Of a stretch of DNA of 26,906 bases, positions 23,824-26,906 are shown one piece after another; within the stretch, counting starts at the first letter, position 1; every line of letters starts with the position of its first letter. Where the stretch lies: assembly GCA_964536195.1 (NCBI GenBank), contig CAZHVO010000008.1:1-26906 (forward strand). The letters are read 5' to 3'. The position numbers and the translations under genes were made by a program. The notes below the pieces were generated by a model. That model did not search any database. It saw only the letters and a program-made list of their open reading frames with translations, and was not told the DNA's origin. Origin of the DNA: Susulua sp964536195 (GTDB taxonomy: Bacteria > Omnitrophota > Gorgyraeia > Duberdicusellales > 4484-171).

Positions 23824-23859
23824 AAAATCAATCCCGGTAAAGCTGAAAAATCTTTGGCA

Positions 23860-24603
23860 TCAACCTACCTCTACCTTTGCCTGGGCGTCGAAAGGATTAG
23901 TTCTGACTGCTAAAGAAAAAAGATAAGGATAGATATTCTTTAAATGCCTCATATAATTCAACCATTCGGCAATCAATAAATGGTAGACTCTTTTTATATC
24001 ACCGCTAAGATGCTCATAGTCAGTTTCGGGCAATTCGGACAGATTCCGGCGACGGACCAACTCTTCGGTCAAATGGAATACAGCCCAAAGTAAGTTAGTA
24101 AATGACTCATGCTCCAGCAAATTAGGGTTCTCTAGCAAAGTTAAAAGAAATTGCCGTTTTTCTTTCAGAAAGCCTTTGATTCCATCTAAATCACCACGCC
24201 GGCTATCGACCTTATAGGGATGGCTCTTGACTTTTTGAGCGATCTTGTGAAATTCTTTCTCCGACCAAGCATTGGATACAATCAGCTGTTGAGTAATCTT
24301 ATAAGCTTCTTTATCGAAAACCGAAAAAGTCTTAAGCAAATCTGTGCCGACTTCGCTGAAAAAAGCACCGATTACCATATTTAGCTTATTAAGCAGCTGT
24401 TTTTTCTCGCGATAATGCAATAGCTGATGCATAACTAAAGTCACCAGAAATACTTCCAGGAAAACAAAAGCAATGTCGCCGACGAGATAGATAAAAATAT
24501 GATGGAGGTCGCGAAAAATTAAATAGTGAATATAGTATGCCGCCACCGATAAAACAACAAGAACCAGTCCTAAAAAAAACTGCCAATTTAATCTATTTTT
24601 CAT
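23860..24603 (-). CDS. Conserved two-helix membrane protein, function unknown
   Basis: The 247-residue protein starts with two transmembrane helices (about 9-30 and 34-60, FLGLVLVVLSVAAYYIHYLI then IFIYLVGDIAFVFLEVFLVT). A soluble, helix-rich domain facing the cytoplasm follows. Notable stretches are LNMVIGAFFSEVGTDLL, LENPNLLEHESFTNLLWAVF and a C-terminal SLAVRTNPFD. I have the impression of a widely conserved hypothetical family because these stretches look constrained, but no function is known to me. A strong AAGGAGGTAAC ribosome-binding site precedes the ATG. It pairs with the 4Fe-4S gene downstream. Confidence 0.72.
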   Translation of the reverse strand: MKNRLNWQFFLGLVLVVLSVAAYYIHYLIFRDLHHIFIYLVGDIAFVFLEVFLVTLVMHQLLHYREKKQLLNKLNMVIGAFFSEVGTDLLKTFSVFDKEAYKITQQLIVSNAWSEKEFHKIAQKVKSHPYKVDSRRGDLDGIKGFLKEKRQFLLTLLENPNLLEHESFTNLLWAVFHLTEELVRRRNLSELPETDYEHLSGDIKRVYHLLIAEWLNYMRHLKNIYPYLFSLAVRTNPFDAQAKVEVG

Positions 24604-24712
24604 AGATAGTTACCTCCTTCGGCCCTAAATTGTTTAGCTCTAAAATCTCTTTCCATATAGCCCACTCACTTAACTTAATAATAAAACTGGCTCAAAATAT
24701 GTCAAGAAAAAC

Positions 24713-24738
24713 AAAAAAACCTGCCAAGAAATGACAGG
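24713..24738 (-). terminator. Terminator hairpin (unit D), after the methyltransferase gene
   Basis: On the minus strand CCTG..CAGG, with inner pairs and one mismatch, surrounds an AAGAAA-type loop and is followed by seven Ts. It lies 65-90 bp after the methyltransferase stop codon. The rest of the 199-bp gap holds the recurring element and a ribosome-binding site. Confidence 0.7.
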
Positions 24739-24763
24739 TCAAAAAGTTTGTAATATGAATACT

Positions 24764-24815
24764 GGCTCCCGGTATTGGACGAGTTTCGCAATTGACTATA
24801 TGCTAGAATTTCAAA
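24764..24815 (+). repeat. Recurring intergenic element, copy D
   Basis: On the plus strand GGCTCCC is followed by GTATTGGACGAGTTTCGCAA (24772-24791), nearly identical to copies C and E. The frame LPVLDEFRN stops at once (TGA at 24793-24795). The following bases GCTAGAA and AAAATC still match copy E with gaps. The minus-strand methyltransferase gene ends inside this element. Confidence 0.65.
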
Positions 24816-25489
24816 ATCCTTTGCTGCTCCAGCTGTTTTTTCTTCCGTCTTATAATTTCACTTATTAAATCAATTATTACAAAAATAAATACAACCATGA
24901 ATAGTGTCAATGTCTTTGCATCGATTGGCTCCCGCTCTATCATCATCTCTTCTTTTAGGTAAAATATAATCACAAAAATTATCACCCAAAAAAATGTCTT
25001 ATACTCCTGACTTTTAATCAAGCACTTAAAGCTAAACGGCCATTTTTCACCTTCCTGATAAGGGAAAATTGTCGGGAATATAGCTGGAATTTTTTTCTTA
25101 TACCTGATAAATGCATCTTTAAATTTTTCTTCTAATATTGCTTCTTCCTTCTTTATCGTACGGTAATATACGACTACCGTAAGAATAATAAATGGTATCC
25201 CTATATAATAGACTTTTAACATAATAACAAAACCAACAAAAAGAAACATCGTGCCTAAGTAAAGCGGGTGGCGAATATAACCATAGGGACCGGAAGTAGT
25301 AAGTTTATCTGATTTTATTGCATAACTATTCGCCCACAGCCTAAGAAGCAGCCCGGTTATAATAAATCCTATGCTTTGCATTATTGACTTATCATCAGAA
25401 TGGGAGAAGAGTACCACGAATATACCGATAGGATATATAATCGCAAAACGTAGTTTAGACCAGCGTTTAAATCTTTTTTTGATATTCAT
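24803..25489 (-). CDS. Isoprenylcysteine carboxyl methyltransferase (ICMT/PEMT)-like membrane protein
   Basis: The 228-residue protein has about six hydrophobic segments and the ICMT/PEMT signature SGPYGYIRHPLYLGTMF (about 66-82). EEAILEEKFKDAFIRYKKKIP follows some 35 residues later, where the family has its EE.L...F...Y pattern. The motif binds S-adenosylmethionine at the membrane. An extra C-terminal pair of helices (about 165-185 and 197-215) precedes a basic tail. Its substrate is unknown; bacterial members methylate lipids or small hydrophobic compounds. No ribosome-binding site is evident before the ATG. It is flanked on both sides by terminator/repeat units and appears monocistronic. 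Confidence 0.82.
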   Translation of the reverse strand: MNIKKRFKRWSKLRFAIIYPIGIFVVLFSHSDDKSIMQSIGFIITGLLLRLWANSYAIKSDKLTTSGPYGYIRHPLYLGTMFLFVGFVIMLKVYYIGIPFIILTVVVYYRTIKKEEAILEEKFKDAFIRYKKKIPAIFPTIFPYQEGEKWPFSFKCLIKSQEYKTFFWVIIFVIIFYLKEEMMIEREPIDAKTLTLFMVVFIFVIIDLISEIIRRKKKQLEQQRILKF

Positions 25490-25510
25490 ATTGCATATTG
25501 TATCTCAAAT

Positions 25511-25545
25511 AAAAACACCTTGCAACTTATTTTGTTACAAGGGAT
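25511..25545 (-). terminator. Hairpin B with tRNA-flank similarity
   Basis: CCTTG pairs with CAAGG, with inner AAC/GTT after one mismatch and a 7-base loop. On the minus strand it is followed by a T-rich tract. Plus-strand pieces CCTTGCAACTTA, TACAAGGG and TTAAAA are the same as in the hairpin next to the tRNA at 26829-26863. The following CTGGGTAGGGGCCTCG resembles the tRNA 3' end (CCGGGTAGGGCTCG). Confidence 0.65.
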
Positions 25546-25571
25546 TAAAAATACTGGCTCTCTGGGTAGGG

Positions 25572-25698
25572 GCCTCGTCCGGAGGTCTCGGCACTCCTTC
25601 GGACATTTCGTCCTCGGTCGGCCTCGCTCGGAGAGCTCGCCACTTCCTCGGACATTTCGTCCTCGGTCGCTCAACCAAAGGGTTCTCGCCACCAAGGT
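25572..25698. repeat. GC-rich tandem repeat with paired hairpins
   Basis: A 49-bp unit (25572-25620) is repeated at 25621-25669, with a diverged partial third copy from 25670 to about 25698. The ends CGGACATTTCGTCCTCGGTCG are identical in units 1 and 2, and GGAC/GTCC within them can pair. The other half forms a second small stem whose bases differ between copies but stay complementary: CCTC/GAGG, GCTC/GAGC, AACC/GGTT. This looks like a structured mobile or dispersed repeat rather than coding sequence. Confidence 0.75.
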
Positions 25699-25705
25699 TA
25701 GTTTG

Positions 25706-25735
25706 AAAAAAATAACCCCTCTCTTTCGAGAGGGG
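25706..25735 (-). terminator. Strong rho-independent terminator (unit C), after the hydrolase gene
   Basis: On the minus strand GGGG-type arms form an 8-bp perfect stem, CCCCTCTC/GAGAGGGG, with a 4-base GAAA-like loop. It is followed by TTATTTTTTT, an excellent terminator. It lies about 135 bp past the alpha/beta hydrolase stop codon. Confidence 0.88.
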
Positions 25736-25749
25736 CATTTCTTTCAAAA

Positions 25750-25846
25750 GCTCCCAGTATTGGACGAATTTCGCAACTTTCTTAATGAGTTTAGGGGGTG
25801 GTGTTTGAGTGATGAAGCGGAGAGATTATTGAGCAAAATTGTCTGA
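25750..25846 (+). repeat. Recurring intergenic element, copy C (longest)
   Basis: The plus strand has GCTCCCA then GTATTGGACGAATTTCGCAA (25757-25776), the shared core. The plus frame reads KLPVLDEFRNF, continues through NEFRGWCLSDEAERLLSKIV and stops at 25844-25846. The ending resembles that of copy E (EQARKLSKI-stop). It may be the C-terminal tail of a degraded plus-strand gene, or a structured DNA element with an incidental frame. Confidence 0.6.
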
Positions 25847-25871
25847 CTATCTCTATTTAATATATACAATT

Positions 25872-26777
25872 TCATCTATTAAGTATTGTTTTAACGGCCT
25901 GCTCAAGCGCAGGATTAAACCGTTCAGGAGATTTAAGCATTAGAAAATGGTCCAGCCCGTCCAACTCAATCAACTCAAAATCTTTTATATGTCGTTTGTT
26001 AGCCTCAATATCAGTCGGCCAAAGGTCAGCATTTACGGCCATAACCGGAATATACAACTCATCGAACAACTTAGCTGCATCACCTCTCAGATAATTACCC
26101 AATGTTTCATTAATAGCACTGATGGCAACTTCAGGGTCAGCCAAAGACATATCAGAAATAATCCACTCATTAACCTGCAAATTATCCAAACGCAGCATCC
26201 CTCCAACAAAACCTCTCATAGCCTGCTTAAAATCTTCTCTAAAGGGTGTAACCATCTCCTCAAACTGCTTTTCGCTTAAAGGATATTCCACATTTTGGAA
26301 GTCATCAACCGCAACTAATCCAATAACCTTATCCGGCATCAAAAGGGCCGCCTCTGCACTCACAAGAGCTCCCATAGAATGACCGATTAAAATAACTTTG
26401 TCTGCTTTAACGCTCTCAACAACAGTCTTCACATCCTGGCCAAAAGCTTCTGTTGTGTAGTTCTCCCGTTCACTCCCGGAACGGCCATGTCCAGCCAAAT
26501 CAAGCAAAATTATACGATACTTCTCCTTAAAATAGTTGACCTGCTCCCTCCAGTAAGTAGCGTCACAACTCCATCCATGAACAAACACAAGCACCGGCCC
26601 CTTTTGGCCATACTCGTAGTAGTTAATCTCTATGTTATCGTTAGAAATAGCTATTTTACCAACCTCAAAGCTCTGCTGAGTATCACCTTGCTTAACAACC
26701 GATAAAAGAGCAATTCCGGCTGTTAAAATCATCGTCACCAGAAGTACTAATTTAATAATTTTATTTTGTCTCATCAT
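25872..26777 (-). CDS. Membrane-anchored or exported alpha/beta hydrolase
   Basis: The 301-residue protein starts with a basic, hydrophobic N-terminus (about 8-27, IIKLVLLVTMILTAGIALLS), which is a signal peptide or membrane anchor. The hydrolase fold follows with VFVHGWSCDATYW (oxyanion HGW), LDLAGHGRSG, the nucleophile elbow IGHSMGALVSAEA, an acid at NADLWPTD and the catalytic His in DGLDHFLMLKSPERF. A helical cap lies between about 180 and 245. It is probably an ester, lactone or lipid hydrolase in the periplasm; the substrate is unknown. Two ATG codons open the frame after a GAGGAGGAG ribosome-binding site. It is the first gene after the tRNA terminator. Confidence 0.88.
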   Translation of the reverse strand: MMRQNKIIKLVLLVTMILTAGIALLSVVKQGDTQQSFEVGKIAISNDNIEINYYEYGQKGPVLVFVHGWSCDATYWREQVNYFKEKYRIILLDLAGHGRSGSERENYTTEAFGQDVKTVVESVKADKVILIGHSMGALVSAEAALLMPDKVIGLVAVDDFQNVEYPLSEKQFEEMVTPFREDFKQAMRGFVGGMLRLDNLQVNEWIISDMSLADPEVAISAINETLGNYLRGDAAKLFDELYIPVMAVNADLWPTDIEANKRHIKDFELIELDGLDHFLMLKSPERFNPALEQAVKTILNR

Positions 26778-26828
26778 TTTCTCCTCCTCTATAGATATTA
26801 ATAATAGATTATGATTTTATCTTAAACG

Positions 26829-26863
26829 AAAACCCCTTGCAACTTAATTAGCTACAAGGGGTT
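26829..26863 (-). terminator. Terminator hairpin after the tRNA (unit A)
   Basis: AACCCCTTG (26831-26839) pairs perfectly with CAAGGGGTT (26855-26863), a 9-bp stem with a 15-base loop. On the minus strand it is followed by TTTTCGTTT. It lies about 12 bases past the tRNA 3' end and should end its transcript. Its sequence is echoed at 25511-25545 and 23225-23257. Confidence 0.8.
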
Positions 26864-26875
26864 AAAAGAATGCAA

Positions 26876-26906
26876 CTCCCCGGGTAGGGCTCGAACCTAC
26901 GACCTA
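26876..26906 (-). tRNA. tRNA 3' end, probably tRNA-Asn (cut by window edge)
   Basis: The minus strand reads AGGTC (variable loop), the T-stem/loop GTAGG-TTCGAGC-CCTAC, then the acceptor strand CCGGGGA and discriminator G, with no encoded CCA. T-stem pairing is perfect and the GTTCGA core is canonical. The discriminator G and the acceptor CCGGGGA point to tRNA-Asn; the anticodon lies outside the window, so the identity is probable only. Confidence 0.8.

Larger units (their letters stand above)
25490..25871. other. 382-bp gene-free gap with stacked repeats
   Basis: No credible gene lies here. In plus-strand order it holds hairpin B, a tRNA-flank-like stretch, a GC-rich two-and-a-half-copy tandem repeat, terminator C, and the recurring element C running to a stop at 25846. 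Open frames on both strands cross it, but they are made of these repeats. The GC-rich part contrasts sharply with the AT-rich surroundings. Confidence 0.7.

Noticed and set aside
24388..24586. 65-codon minus-strand frame inside the 247-residue membrane protein gene
   Set aside because: It is an out-of-frame shadow of a gene with a strong ribosome-binding site and a consistent protein pattern.
25486..25747. Two minus-strand open frames rich in Arg/Pro across the GC-rich repeats
   Set aside because: They translate the tandem repeat in two different frames and cross a strong terminator; there is no ribosome-binding site or family.
25520..25846. 108-codon plus-strand open frame through the repeat gap
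   Set aside because: Most of it is made from hairpin B, the GC-rich tandem repeat and the terminator stem; only the last 30 codons match other copies. Treated as repeat, not a gene.
25490..25871. CRISPR array
   Set aside because: The repeats here are adjacent 49-bp tandem copies with internal hairpins, with no unique spacers of regular size and no cas genes nearby.

Overview
The window is AT-rich bacterial chromosome. Every convincing protein gene, and the one partial tRNA, lies on the minus strand, so transcription reads from the right edge towards the left. TolC-type and RND-type envelope proteins and an exported cyclophilin indicate a Gram-negative-type cell. The protein style resembles uncultured candidate-phylum bacteria such as Omnitrophota; that placement is inference only and was not tested. 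No complete rRNA, insertion sequence, integrase or CRISPR array is visible.

Layout in transcription order. (1) 26906-22840 is a loosely packed accessory stretch. It starts with the 3' end of a tRNA (probably tRNA-Asn) and its terminator. Four single-gene or two-gene units follow: an alpha/beta hydrolase, an isoprenylcysteine-methyltransferase-like membrane protein, a conserved membrane protein with a 4Fe-4S membrane protein, and a small EF-Tu-domain-II-like protein. The gaps between units carry terminator hairpins followed (on the plus strand) by a recurring sequence that partly resembles the tRNA 3' flank. One gap also holds a GC-rich tandem hairpin repeat. (2) 22837-17593 is housekeeping: a secreted coiled-coil protein, a beta-CASP RNase, then metF, a GAF-ANTAR regulator, greA and a U32/TrhP-like protein. 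(3) 17507-13582 is a compact Fe-S/sulfur-transfer operon, rrf2-iscS-nadA-iscU-mnmA. It has a near-consensus promoter and a perfect palindromic operator overlapping the -10 element, ribosome-binding site and start codon.

(4) 13444-10541 is a four-gene run: a zincin-like metallopeptidase, a D-Ala-D-Ala-ligase-like ATP-grasp enzyme, a stand-alone EF-Tu-domain-II barrel and an AMMECR1 protein. The first two overlap by 4 bp. I do not recognise this combination as a named pathway. (5) 10412-5350 is a MarR-controlled efflux operon (marR, TolC-like, RND permease) without a periplasmic adaptor gene. (6) 5337-1 holds an HD-domain protein, two coupled small unknown genes, an orphan DRE-TIM aldolase, an internally deleted metallophosphoesterase remnant, an exported cyclophilin, a Bax-inhibitor-1/YccA membrane protein and a NYN-domain protein.

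The least explained parts are the repeat/terminator units downstream of the tRNA and the metallopeptidase/ATP-grasp operon. All functional statements rest on reading motifs by eye; no database search was run.
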